A DNA stretch of 64,000 nucleotides from Pomphorhynchus laevis (taxonomy: Eukaryota > Acanthocephala > Palaeacanthocephala > Echinorhynchida > Pomphorhynchidae), in NCBI GenBank assembly GCA_012934845.2, contig WNNJ02001832.1, positions 56,543 through 120,542 of the forward strand, given 5' to 3'. The position numbers and the translations under genes were made by a program. This document shows positions 21,743-32,374 of the stretch, in pieces; position 1 is the stretch's first letter; each line of letters begins with the position of its first letter. A model generated the notes under the pieces. That model worked only from the letters and a program-made list of their open reading frames with translations. It was not told the DNA's origin and ran no database searches.

Positions 21743-21806
21743 AGAGCTTCACGATATTATGATTTACTTAACGTCGGTTTTAAATATTTTTGAAATATTT
21801 TATTAA
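21743..21806 (+). pseudogene. Decayed cassette exon, EFH-like
   Basis: Starts after TCTGTTTAG with ELHDIMIYLTSV in the same frame as the other cassettes, but the body is 64 nt, the frame closes, and the donor is a weak GTAAAA. It is probably a former cassette that has lost its donor. Confidence 0.6.
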
Positions 21807-21946
21807 GTAAAAATATGTTTTTATTTTATAAAAGTACTCTAAATAAAACAGTTTAAAAACAAATTATGAACACACATGATTGGCTTCCTACCTGATGTAC
21901 CCCCGGCTACGGAAGTAAAATGCTTTCGTAGAGCGAAATACTCAAT

Positions 21947-22741
21947 TTGCCACTAACCAACGAAGCCTGGAGGCAAGTGACCTTACCGATCCGTCTTGGA
22001 GGCTTCATTGTTTGCCAGGCATTGAAGGATGTCATTGCTGCTTGCGGTTTATCTATAAACTACGAAATGGAACTTAAGAAGAAACTGCTTCGGAACTCTA
22101 CAGTTAACCGTTCCTTTTTCAGAATCCGGCTGCAAAAATATCACAAATCATTGCAACGCGGAATTTTTGACGACCATTCCATGGGATCAAATATTTATAA
22201 ATGGTGGTATCCGAACACTACGAAGCGTGTCAGTGAAGATTTTTTGACGAATCACGGACAACTGAATATCGATCCCGACTCGTCGCATCAAAGTGGGCCG
22301 GTGCGTTCCTTGAATCACTACTGATCACATACGTTTGCATATGTTTTGATGACTGATATATTTATATCGCCGTAGGTTGAGGATCGGTGTTCAATGCTTT
22401 CAACTGCATCGGTGTATTCGCGGAGTGTCGGTCCCGCGGCACAGAGTTTATGCCTTATACTGCAAAACGATAACGTCTTGTCAACATCGACATGTTACGG
22501 TCAACGAGATTTTGAGAATGTCTTTCGATGCCTCGGGATTATCGTCAAGACTCAAACCAATAGGCTTAGCGCGAGACGATGGCAAGCGACTCGATGGTGC
22601 AACTATTATGCCATATTAAGCTGGCCGTATACTTGTGTGGGATTTTACTTGCCCGAACACGCTGACAGCCAGTCATGTCGCACATGCAGTTTCTTCAGCT
22701 ATCGCTGTTACAGCCCACGAGGAACAGCTCAAACGAACTAA
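21947..22741 (+). mobile_element. RT-element C-terminal fragment (broken)
   Basis: A patch much less AT-rich than its neighbours. LTNEAWRQVTLPIRLGG at the start and DDGKRLDGATIMPY followed by a LVWDFTCPNTL-like strand are characteristic of the C-terminal part of a widespread animal retroelement RT protein: a helical region, then a D...W-D-x-T core. The piece is broken at a few places. A sister piece on the opposite strand at 48772-49100 continues where this one ends, so both come from the same element family. The order (LINE-like or otherwise) was not determined. Confidence 0.6.
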
Positions 22742-23113
22742 GGATTGACAGTATTTGTCGAGGATTGACACTATTTGTTCGTCCCCATCGCCATCAAAGC
22801 ATTATACGTGGTGGGCTTAGCGTTTCTATAGTTTTGAGGCAGCCGTGATCTAGGTACGGGCAGACAACTTGAGATAAAGCGCATTTAGTTGACTCATGCA
22901 ACGAATCAGCGCCGCCGTGCAGCTAGGAAATTTGACATTCTTTTTAGAGTCGGCTGAATATCCTTCACTAGGCAACTGCCTGTTTTGACGATTTCTACTG
23001 AATAATAATTGATTTATAAATTATATAATAAAAAAGATTTATTATTTTTACTTATGATTTTGTATTTTTCAAATCATTTTTTGGATTTTGACAATTATAA
23101 ATTTTGTGTTTAG

Positions 23114-23179
23114 ATTGTTTCGTAATGCAAAATTGGAATCAATCTCATCATTGACTATTAACGGAACCATCTCAGATTT
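23114..23179 (+). CDS. Cassette exon, LTI/GTI type
   Basis: 66-nt candidate exon between TGTGTTTAG and GTACGTACC. The frame is LFRNAKLESISSLTINGT, then ISD, then TT|N. Homologues are at 24207 and 32028, all with GTACG-type donors, unlike the GTAAG donors of most other cassettes. It has an N-G-T sequon. Confidence 0.62.
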
Positions 23180-23304
23180 GTACGTACCCCAACGTTTAAA
23201 TCATCAAATTCCGCGTATACAGTGTTTAACTTGTTTCTTATGAAATATTTCTTTTTAATCATTTGTTGGTTTTTGAAAATTCAAGCATGTTTTGAATATA
23301 ATAG

Positions 23305-23403
23305 AATATTTTTATTGTCCTATAATAAAACTCACGACAAATGAATAAACAATTAAGTCGTGGTCAACGTCGTTAGTGAATATTGTATTAATGTTTCTGC
23401 GTT
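23305..23403 (+). pseudogene. Decayed cassette unit
   Basis: A donor-like GTAAATAC at 23404 and a body resembling the exon at 38982 (GGTCAACGTC), but no open 66-nt frame with an acceptor at the right place. Its following 124-bp intron is the same length as those in the next three units. Confidence 0.5.
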
Positions 23404-23527
23404 GTAAATACCCGTGATTTAAATGTATTACTTATATTTGGGTGAAATCTGTTTTATAAGCTTTCATTAAATTTTATTTGTCCCAATCAGTAATCGTTTG
23501 TTATCAAGCTTGTTTAATATACAATAG

Positions 23528-23593
23528 ACCATCATACGATGCTCTTATTGACTCAAAGTCGGTGTTGACTATTTTTCGTACTGTTTCTAAGTT
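23528..23593 (+). CDS. Cassette exon, SYD type 1
   Basis: 66 nt between ACAATAG and GTAAGTATCC. Frame PSYDALIDSKSVLTIFRTVS, then K, then TT|N. It is the first open member of the 190-bp mini-array. Confidence 0.6.
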
Positions 23594-23717
23594 GTAAGTA
23601 TCCTTGAATTAAATGTATTCATTATATTTGGGTGAAATCCTTTTAATCAGCTTTTATTAAATTTTATTTGTCCCAATCAGTAGTCGTTTGTTATCAAGCT
23701 TGTTTAATATATAATAG

Positions 23718-23784
23718 TGCATCATACGATGCTATGCTATACTCAAAGTCCGTTTTGACTATTTTTTCGTACTGTTTCTAAGTT
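23718..23784 (+). pseudogene. Cassette exon, SYD type 2, out of frame
   Basis: Clear homologue of its neighbours with ATAATAG and GTAAGTATCC, but 67 nt long: a T run (ATTTTTTCG) has one extra base, which breaks the frame. It is either a pseudo-exon or a sequencing/assembly error in the homopolymer. Confidence 0.7.
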
Positions 23785-23908
23785 GTAAGTATCCGTGAAT
23801 TAAATGTATTCATTATATATTTGGTGAAATTCTTTAAATCAGCTTTTTTAAATTTTATTTGTCCCAATCAGTAGTCGTGTGTTATCTAGCATGTTGTAAA
23901 TATAATAG

Positions 23909-23974
23909 AACATCATACGATTATTTGATATACTCAAAGTCGGTGTTGACTGTTTTTGTTACTGTTTCTAAGTT
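23909..23974 (+). CDS. Cassette exon, SYD type 3
   Basis: 66 nt between ATAATAG and GTAAGTATCC. Frame TSYDYLIYSKSVLTVFVTVS, then K, then TT|N. Differences from the 23528 exon (for example DALID to DYLIY, IFR to VFV) change several amino acids. Confidence 0.6.
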
Positions 23975-24206
23975 GTAAGTATCCGTGAATTAAATGTATT
24001 CATTATATTTGGGTGAAATCTGTTTTATCAGCTTTTATTAAATTGTATTTGTCCCAATCATTAGTTGTTTATTAACGCAGAGGCACAATTCACAGATTGA
24101 ATTGACATATTCTTGCTTACATAAGCACAAATGTTTTACAAATAGTTCCACGCAATATTTTTAAAATATTCTTTTATTTTTTAATGATTATAATATTTTT
24201 GTTTAG

Positions 24207-24272
24207 AATATTTTCTGGTGCAAAATTAGAATCAACTTCCTCATTGACTATTTACGGAACCATATCAGATTT
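24207..24272 (+). CDS. Cassette exon, LTI/GTI type, block 2
   Basis: 66 nt after TTTGTTTAG and before GTACGCGTC. Frame IFSGAKLESTSSLTIYGT, then ISD, then TT|N. It is the first cassette of block 2; the block-3 equivalent is at 32028. Confidence 0.62.
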
Positions 24273-24359
24273 GTACGCGTCAAGAAGTTTAAATTATTAC
24301 ATTTCTTATGAAAAATTTCTTTTTAATTATTTGTTGATTTTTGAAAATTCTAGAATGTT

Positions 24360-24467
24360 TTGAATATAAAAGAAATACTTTTATTGTCTTATAATTAAAA
24401 CTTATGCCAAATAAAAAGACAACTTAACGTACGTCGTTATTGAATAGTGTATTTATTTTTCTTCGTT
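24360..24467 (+). pseudogene. Decayed cassette unit, block 2
   Basis: Has the flanking sequence of a unit and a GTAAGTTCC donor at 24468, preceded by GTCGTTATTGAATAGTGTAT, but no acceptor 66 nt upstream and no open frame in the shared phase. Similar dead units end at 25107 and 33167. Confidence 0.5.
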
Positions 24468-24524
24468 GTAAGTTCCCGTACATTAAAGGTATTTGTAGTA
24501 TTTGGGTGAAATCTTTTTTATCAG

Positions 24525-24800
24525 ATTGTATTAAACTATGTTACTATAAAAATATAATCAAACAGAAAATAGTAAAATATTTAAATCAACACAATTATAT
24601 TAAAAATAAATTTAAAATCATTAACGGCAAATTTTTATGGGTGGATAATAAATAATATACTTTGTATTAGAATAAGATACTAGATAGTTATTTTAATAAC
24701 TATCTTTTTTATTTTATTATAAATTTAAACTCTTAAGTATCACATTTTTATGGGTGGATAATAAATAATACACTTTGTATTAGAATAAGATACTTGATAA
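24525..24800 (+). mobile_element. RT-element tail fragment Q, copy 2 (broken)
   Basis: Ends with the NNIIKQKIVKYLNQHN-like region and KFLWVDNK before a stop, followed by the tail shared by all Q copies. A segment of the tail (around TGGGTGGATAATAAATAATA) is duplicated in tandem, at about 24637 and 24752. The 57-64 kb satellite is related to this tail. Confidence 0.6.
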
Positions 24801-25017
24801 TCAAATTTCATCAGAGGAAATACGTCATTAATATTTATTTGGCTATACTACTATTTTGATTTGAGGAATAGAGACTAAACTTGATAATGTAGCAGTTCTT
24901 CCTGATGACCTTTAAAATACGTAAACTCAGTTACCAGATCTGATTTGTTTCTTATTAAAAATTTCTTTTTAATCATTTGTTGGTTTTTGAAAATTCAAGC
25001 ATGTTTGTAATATAAAA

Positions 25018-25107
25018 GAATATTTTTATTGGATTATAACTCATGTCAAATAGAAAGAGAAGTAAAGCGTAGGTCGTTATTAAATAGTTTATTTATTTTT
25101 CTGTGTT
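25018..25107 (+). pseudogene. Decayed cassette unit, block 2
   Basis: Donor GTAAGTAACCGTG at 25108, preceded by a body closely matching the dead unit at 33168. The frame is closed in the array's phase. Confidence 0.5.
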
Positions 25108-25561
25108 GTAAGTAACCGTGAATTAAAGTTATTTATAGTATTTATGTGAAATCTGGTTTATCAGATTTTATTAGAATTTATTTGTCCAAATCAGTAGTCG
25201 TTTGTTATGGCCAAAGCACAGTTCACATATTATTGACCCATTATTGCTTACACAAACACGAATCTGTTACAAAATAGTTATCTACAATATATTTTTTAAA
25301 TAAATTAAATTGCTTGATTTTTTTATAATAAAATTTTCAAACAATTTTATTACATTATTTTATAACGATAAAAAATATTATTATTAATATTATCATTATT
25401 TTAATAACGATACTAGTTGTTAGTTTTTGAATATTTAATATATTTTGTCACGAATTTAAATAGTTTGAGAACAAATTTTTAAATTTAAAAATTTAAATTT
25501 ATTTTAGATCAAGATTTAGTATTTTTAAAATCATTTTTACGATTGTAATATTTGTGTTTAG

Positions 25562-25624
25562 AATATTTTGGGATATTAAATTTGAATCAAACTCTTTGGC
25601 TATTAACGCAGCCCCCAAAAATAT
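25562..25624 (+). CDS. Cassette exon, 63-nt I-F type, block 2
   Basis: 63 nt between TTGTGTTTAG and GTAAGTGTC. Frame IFWDIKFESNSLAINAAP, then KN, then AT|N: 20 whole codons instead of 21, but still a multiple of three with phase-2 ends. The block-3 homologue at 33595 has the same one-codon-shorter length. Confidence 0.6.
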
Positions 25625-26039
25625 GTAAGTGTCGGAAAGTTTAAATTATCTATTTCTGCGTATAAAATGTCCAATTTTTTCTAAAGACAACATTTATTTT
25701 TTATATTTTTTTGTTTTAAGAATGCGAGCGAGTTTTTAATTCAATTGGATTTTTTATTGTATTATAATTCTAACTCATGTCAAATAAAAATAATTGATTT
25801 ATTAATATTACTTTAAGTTTATTTTTAAAATATTTAAATGCATTTGTTTCTTATTCTACTATTCTATGCTTATTTCGTGTATATCTCTTTAGTTTTACAC
25901 AAAAATATTTATAAATCCTGTTTACTAGAATGAGATTCGTTTCTCAATGTATTCCTTAGAAATTTATAAAAGTTATAATAAACTTTTTAGAAACTAAGTT
26001 GTATTATAACGAGACACGCTGGGGTACATATTCCATATC

Positions 26040-26280
26040 AAATCAAAAGGCCTTTCCCAGCAAAAAGAAATTATACATTTCTTCAATATTTCGATCCCTA
26101 GCCGGGAATATTTTCAAGACGAATAATTGTAATTAACTTGAACACTTTGCTTGAAAATATAACTTTTCTTATTAGTGTTAAAGTTAATTGCAATTATTCT
26201 TCTTGAAAATGTCCCATGCTAGGGATTGGAATATTGAAGAAATGTTTAATTTCGTATTGCTAAGAAAGGCCTTTTGATTT
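26040..26280. repeat. Foldback (MITE-like) element, 241 bp
   Basis: About 100-bp inverted arms. The left starts AAATCAAAAGGCCTTTC and the right ends GAAAGGCCTTTTGATTT, with matching interior segments (CTTCAATATT...CCCTAGC against GCTAGGG...AATATTGAAG). No coding capacity. It is inserted between the 63-nt exon and the P segment of block 2 and is absent from that position in block 3. Confidence 0.8.
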
Positions 26281-26491
26281 AATATTTTTATAAACTATTT
26301 TCAAAGTATTTTTTTTTTCAAAAAAACGATTAAAAAATGTTTTTGTTTGAAATGAATTTGTTTGCTTTTTAAAATGCAAGCAAGTTTACAATAGAACAGA
26401 ATATTTTTATTGTATTTAATTAAAACCCATGTCAAATTATAAATTTGTTTTACTAAAATTACGTCACGTCTATTCTTAAATTATTTACATT

Positions 26492-27190
26492 TATTTTTTA
26501 ATTTTTCATATTGAAATTTTATTTGCTTTCTGATTATAATATTCTATGCAAAGTTCGTGTATATGGCGTTTTTTATATCACGTTTTTTAGTTAGAAATTT
26601 ATTAATCGAACTTAATTTATCATTTGAACTTATTTCGTGTATTTCGTGTTTGTTTTATACAAAAATATATTTCAAATGATGATACCATTCCGCGTGAATT
26701 CTTAGTAATCTTAAAGTCTGACGCGAAAGAATGACGAATGCCATTTTGTCATCACTATGACTCAACAGTGCCAGTTCCCTCTCACTGCTGGATGCAGAGG
26801 AGGACTAGCAGACGGCAATCAACGAATGAATCAAGTTCATGCAATTGATTCATTCGTTAATCGAACTTAATAATAATTAATAATTTATATTTATTGAAAT
26901 TAAAACTTTATAAACTCTGTTTACTAGACTGAGTTAAAACTTTATTTTTTACACTCGTTTCTTAATGTATTTTATATTCCTTAGCATTTTATTAATTTTC
27001 AAAGTGTTTAATAAAGAGATGATTGAAAAATGTTTTTTGAATATGAAGAATCACCGCTATTAGTTTAAATGATTTTATAGCGAATGAATAATGCGGATAA
27101 TAAATTTATATATGTAATGATTGATATCATTCTTTAATTAAAATTTGCAGTATCATTTTGATTAAAAAACAATATTGATGTGCTTGTATT
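26492..27190 (+). repeat. Duplicated intronic segment P, copy 2
   Basis: Near-identical to 651-1350, including the less AT-rich core (about 26720-26830) and a 34-bp inverted repeat at 26823-26856. It precedes the KFENS exon of block 2. Confidence 0.85.
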
Positions 27191-27381
27191 AATTTTGCAC
27201 AATTGAAGATATTCATCGGCAAGATGTGTTTAAATCAAGTTTGCATAATTAATAGTTTAGTATAAAAATTTGCTCATTATAAAAACAATCAATGTTTCAA
27301 TGATTATAAACAATGATATAATTCAAACGTCGTCTCAAAGATTTTTTATTTTGATATAAAATTTATAAATATTTTGTTTAG

Positions 27382-27447
27382 AAAGTTTGAGAATTCTATC
27401 ATTAAATCCAACATTTCACTGAATATAGCTAGTAATGTTGCAGTGTT
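27382..27447 (+). CDS. Cassette exon, KFENS type, block 2
   Basis: 66 nt between TTTTGTTTAG and GTAAGTATC. Frame KFENSIIKSNISLNIASNVA, then V, then TT|N. Compared with the block-1 copy it has SM changed to AV near the end plus one silent change. Confidence 0.62.
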
Positions 27448-27918
27448 GTAAGTATCTGGTTGATTCAAATGAGCCATTACGATTTCTGAAATTTCAATAT
27501 TTAAAATAATTTCAATATTTGTAAATTTGGTTGTTATTATATAATTATTAATCCATTGTAATCGCTCTGCATAATTGAGAGTTTAGTATAAAAACTTGTG
27601 TTTCAATTATACAAACAATCCACGTTGTCAAATGATTTCAAAAATGATAAAATATTTATATACAATTATAAATATTGTATTTATAATTTATATAATATTT
27701 CAATATTTATCTAATTATATCGATACATCTGTTACAAAATATGAACATTTGTTAAAGAAATGATAATTATCTATTAATTTTGCACAATTGATAGTATAAC
27801 AATCATGACGTTGATTGTTAAATCAACATAGAATACGAATTTGTTCATAACTGTGTAAAAACTAAATCTAAACAATATAAATATATGAAATATATACATT
27901 GATGATGTATATATTGAT

Positions 27919-28290
27919 ATGAACATTAAATTAACATTAACTAAAACTACTATTAATTTATATCGTAAAGATGACATATTTAAATTTACAAGAAACATAT
28001 TTTTGCATGAGCATTCATGCATACCATATAATATAAAATATAATACATTAAATAATGAAATTTTAAGAATTGCAACAATATGTAATGATATTGGCTTTCT
28101 TCAAAATCATTTAAATAATTTAATAGATACATATTTTAAACTAGGTTACTATAAAAATAACATCAAGCAGAAAATAGTAAAATATATAAATCAACACAAT
28201 AATATAAAGAATAAATTTAAACTCTTAGTGGCAAATTTTTATGGATGGATAATAAATAATATACTTTGTATTAGAATAAGATACTAGATA
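27919..28290 (+). mobile_element. RT-element tail fragment Q, copy 3
   Basis: The most readable Q copy along with that at 32.4 kb. The frame 27919-28287 contains IFKFTRNIFLHEHSCIP, NNEILRIATICNDIGF and YYKNNIKQKIVKYINQHN. The RT palm itself is not present, so this is only the C-terminal end of an RT protein. The tail after the body (TTTGTATTAGAATAAGATAC) resembles the satellite monomer at 57-64 kb. Confidence 0.6.
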
Positions 28291-28500
28291 GTTATTTCAG
28301 AGGAAATACATCATTAGCATGTATTTGGCACCGCTGCTATGTTGGGTAGAGGAGATAGGGGCCAAATACCTGATTACATTGCAGTTCCTTTTGATAACTG
28401 CTATTTCCTTTTTGAATATATCGTATATTATTTATTAGTCAATTCATAAAAATTGATTATTATTTTTACTTTCAGTTTATAATTCATCTTGGTTTATATA

Positions 28501-28683
28501 AATAAAATACGTAAATAAATAAAATACGAAAATAAATAAAATACGTAAATAAATAAAATACGTAAATAAATAAAATACGTAAATAAATAAAATACGTAAA
28601 TAAATAAAATACGTAAATAAATAAAATACCTAAATGAATAAAATACGTAAATAAATAAAATACCTAAATGAATAAAATACGTA
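28501..28683. repeat. Minisatellite, ~17-bp unit
   Basis: About ten tandem copies of ACGTAAATAAATAAAAT with small variants. It lies in an intron of block 2. Confidence 0.85.
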
Positions 28684-28749
28684 ATGCAAAAGAAGCTATA
28701 TATCTAAATTATATAAAGATATGAAATATATGTTTCGATGGAGGAACAT

Positions 28750-28801
28750 ATCAGGTTTCGGCCCCTGTTCCTCTTTAGAGGAACAGGGGCCAAAACCTGA
28801 T
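28750..28801. repeat. Near-perfect 25-bp-arm hairpin
   Basis: Arms 28750-28774 and 28777-28801 are complementary at 24 of 25 positions, with only two bases between them. The arm contains GGGGCCAAAACCTGAT, part of an element that recurs upstream of several cassette exons. See the finding on possible RNA pairing. Confidence 0.85.
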
Positions 28802-29204
28802 AACATAGCAATTCCTCCTGATGACCTCTAATCCTTATTATACATAATATATATGTATAATAATAAGTATATATAATATATAAGTATATCATAACATATA
28901 CTAATATATATTACTCAATTCATAAAAAATGATTTTTATTTTTACTTTCATTTTATAATTTATCGTGATATAAATTATATAAAATCTAAAAACAATTATT
29001 TATTATTAATAAATAATTTATTATTTAACTATTTAAGTTTTATTTTGCATTATTTTTGATTTGCAATATAATATACGTAGACTCAGTTAGCTTATTTAAT
29101 TTGCTTATGTTTGTACATTAACTTATACCTGTAATTCTATACATTTGCACATCAAATTATTTTTATTTTCACATTTTTATTTAAAGCTTAATTTTTATAT
29201 TTAG

Positions 29205-29270
29205 TAAGTTTTACTATACTTATTTTGAATCGAACTCTTTACTATCAATTTCTGCCAACGTATCTCAAAT
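29205..29270 (+). CDS. Cassette exon, KFY/SLL type, block 2
   Basis: 66 nt between ATATTTAG and GTAAGTAGCC. Frame KFYYTYFESNSLLSISAN, then VSQ, then AT|N. The first base is T, so the split codon with an upstream TT end would be Phe. The homologue at 36061 shares ESNSLLS and NVSQ. Confidence 0.63.
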
Positions 29271-29360
29271 GTAAGTAGCCACAAATTTTAAATTAATTTG
29301 TGTTTTGAGTTCATAAGATCGATTGAAATTATGTGACTTTCGCATGAAAAACCAGCTACT

Positions 29361-29457
29361 GAATCCTTCCTTCATGACTTCCAATCGCATACACCCTGAA
29401 TACTAATGGTACCATTGCGCAGCCGTTTTCACCGAAAACGTTATGAAGGAAGGATTC
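29361..29457. repeat. 97-bp inverted-repeat element, copy 1
   Basis: Ends are GAATCCTTCCTTCATGAC and its near-complement GTTATGAAGGAAGGATTC. No coding capacity; MITE-like. The copy at 37078-37174 has the same flanks, so this is one old insertion duplicated with the block rather than two insertions. Confidence 0.75.
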
Positions 29458-29754
29458 CGTTTTAACTTGATATAAATTATAAAAAAATCTAAAAACAATT
29501 ATTTATTTTATTGTTTAATTATTAAATTTTGATTTAGAATTATTATGTTTTGTTTATTTTATAATTATATTAATTAAGTAGACTAGGTTAGCTGATTTGA
29601 ATTAAGATACAATTCATGCTAACATTACTAAACCATAAATTATTTGCATCTTACGTTCGTTAAACAATAACATTTTTGAATTGATTCTCTTAGGCAAATT
29701 TACATGTCGCTCAGCTAATGTTCAAACTTTAATTTCTTTTTAAAAAAATATTAG

Positions 29755-30965
29755 TAAGCGTGTTTTTATTTCTAATAAAAAATCCTGCTTGTGCCCTAAA
29801 GATTTGAGACTCATCTCGGTTCAAAATGCCCTCGTGTCGATTTATGAAAAAGCTTTTGCGTTAAAAATTCGGAACTATTTAAGTAGGCGTAACTTGATCC
29901 CTCCAGATTTTCATGGGTTCGTCAAAGGTCGCTCGGTTTATTCAGCAGTTGGTGAAGTGGATCAGTTTTGTCGGGATAATATTTATCGTCTAGTTGTGGC
30001 TGTTTTCCTTGATTTTTCTGCTGCATTTGACCGCATCTCTATTCCTTTTGTGATCTCTTCTCTCATGTCTCTCGGGTTGCCTGCGAGAATTGTGAACAGG
30101 GTGGAGATTCTGCTGTATACCGAGCAATTTTACTATGAAGACGACCCTGATGCGCGTCAGTTCTACCGTATAACGGGTGTACCTCGAGGATCCCCACTTT
30201 CTCCTATCTTATATCTTGCTGTTTCTATTAACCTATTCAAAATATTTTAACGCAAATAACGTCTTGTGGTGTACACTGATGACATCACAGCCCTGTTCAC
30301 TGTACACAGGTGAAAAGACGTAGTCTTTTACATCAGCCGTTTCTTTTCAAGATTAAAAGACCAGCTACCCCAATCCAATCTGATTTTAGACTCTGCAAAA
30401 TTGCAAGTGGTAGTTTTTCATGGCTCCCCTGCAACAAAGCAAAAACTTAAGAGACTTGCACTCTCTTTCCTCTTCTCCATATTTGCATCTGAACAACTTC
30501 CCACCTTTACAAGTCGAGTAAAATACATGGGGTTCACCGTTACGGTGTACTGTTCGGCGAAAGATGACCTGGATAGATTTAAAAGTATCCTGAAGAAAGC
30601 TAGGTGGGTCCTGAAACGAGCTTAACATCTCTCATTGAAAGGGAAAACCCAGGTGTGCCTTTGGGGCACTTAGGCTATCTCTGGATTAGCGTTCTTTTCG
30701 AAAGGATGACCCCCAGAGCAAGGGCAAAGGTTTCTTAAGCTCATCGTCTCTCGTTTACCCAGCATAGTCCGTCTTGATTGGGTTCTTGGGGGGGGTGAAC
30801 GACTTCGGGTGTTTCAGTCTGAATCCGGCGTGTTGGATGTGTTGGAGGGCTCAGATCCCCCTGGACCTGAGGCTGAAGTTGTTCTGTCATTTTTTCTGAG
30901 TATGGTGTGACTTGTCTGTTTTTCTTGCATGCTACTTATAGGTTATTAATGTATTTAATAAAATC
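29755..30965 (+). mobile_element. LINE copy E, 5'-truncated
   Basis: Begins inside the RT, at about residue 445 of ORF2. It keeps PKDLRLISVQNA, HGFVKGRSVYSAVGE, FLDFSAAFDRISIP and PRGSPLSPILYLA, then becomes broken. The C-terminal region (VKYMGFTVTV) and 3' UTR follow. 5' truncation is typical of incomplete target-primed reverse transcription. It is inserted in block 2 just left of segment H. Confidence 0.85.
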
Positions 30966-31003
30966 GTTATTATATATATCAATTGATGAGCAACGGTAAA
31001 TGT

Positions 31004-31508
31004 TTTGCTTAACACTGTTCAAACAGGAAAACTGCCATTGTTTTCATGACGTTCACTGTAACCGCTACGTTGCCAACAATGCATTCGTTTTAAGCATAAC
31101 ATAATAACAGTATGTGGTTACTTGTTACTGTTCTGTGCTGACATAATATTATCTTTTGTTGAAATACATACACTTTAAAATGTTTCCATCAATATACTGT
31201 CGTTCAATCACCTACAGTCTACAAAATACAACGCGCATTTCATTCATAAGTAGCGCTTGCTTTTTATTTTGCTGTTAGAATTTTACAAGTTCGTATTTGG
31301 AAATAATACTGAAATTGTTTTAAACCAATATTAAGTTTTAAATTAATTTTATCCTACAATATTTTTTATAAATTTAATAATTATTTATATTCTTATAAAC
31401 TGAAATAATACAATATTTGGAAGGTCAAATATGCTTTTCAGCACACTGTCTACGTATTTTCTTTCATTGATATAAAATATTTTTTTCAGAGAATTTCACT
31501 ATACTACT
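31004..31508 (+). repeat. Intronic segment H, unoccupied copy (block 2)
   Basis: Continuous version of the segment that in block 1 is split by LINE copies. It contains single copies of both target sites: TGTTACTGTTCT at 31123-31134 and AAAATACAACGC at 31223-31234. It ends with the TTTTTTTCAG acceptor and about 20 bases of an EFH-type cassette before the sequence changes at ~31508, so the exon itself is truncated. A diverged copy lies at about 38200-38400 in block 3. Confidence 0.9.
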
Positions 31509-32027
31509 AGTTAACCGACGAACTAGCCTTTCGGCTAATAAAAGCCGGTAAGTTATTTAGCCGCTAAATATTAAGTTGTTGCTCATACTGCACCACGGGT
31601 AGGTTAATTAACAATTAACGATTAACGAGACGCGATGCGAACCCATCACTCGACGACGGATTGGTTGAGCCTGCACCTATTCGGTTATTACGAACTAGTC
31701 TCTAGATTTATTTTTATGACATGCAATTATTTTTATGTAAAATCAATTCAATTGCTTGCTATGAAGCAAGCAATTGAATGTTGCTTTACTAGGTTGTACC
31801 AACATTTCTTAACAAGAATAGCATATCTTTGTATTCTTAAGTTGCAGTTTATCAAATGTATCTTGTTATTAATTAAAATAGTTTGAGAGCAAAATTTTAA
31901 TATTTTGAAATTTAAAAATTTAAAGAATGTCTCATTCCGTTTCAAATTATTTAAAAATTTAAAATTATTTTAACTTAACATTTAGTATTTTAAAAATCAT
32001 TCTTTTGTTTTTAATATTTGTCTTTAG

Positions 32028-32093
32028 AATATTTTCGGAAACGGAATTGGAATCAACTTTCTCATTAACTATTAACGGAACCATCTCAGATTT
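32028..32093 (+). CDS. Cassette exon, LTI/GTI type, block 3
   Basis: 66 nt after TTTGTCTTTAG and before GTACGCGTC. Frame IFSETELESTFSLTINGT, then ISD, then TT|N. Opens block 3. Confidence 0.62.
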
Positions 32094-32374
32094 GTACGCG
32101 TCAACAAGCTTAAATTATCAAATTCTGCGTATAAAATGTCTAATTTTTATATGTTCAATTTTTATATTAAATTTGTGATTTTTAATTTGTAAAAAATAAA
32201 TATTAATGATATAAAGATTGACATAAAGATTGATATTATTATTGATATAATGATATAAAGATATATTTCATATATGAAATATAGGCTGCGATATATTGAT
32301 GATTTTTATGTATTTACACTAAAGATATGAAATATATGTTTTGATATATTGATGATTTATATGTATTTAATTCC

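Larger units (their letters stand above)
23404..23975 (+). repeat. Three 190-bp exon-plus-intron tandem units
   Basis: Donors at 23404, 23594, 23785 and 23975 are spaced 190-191 bp apart. Each intron (23404-23527, 23594-23717, 23785-23908) is exactly 124 bp and contains TTGTCCCAATCAGTAGTCGT or a close variant, followed by TTGTTATC and an ATAATAG acceptor. This is the tightest part of the cassette array. Confidence 0.85.

Noticed and set aside
28800-28830. CTGATGACC words in the recurring intronic element as ribozyme cores
   Set aside because: No GAAA and no closing stem I follow in any copy.
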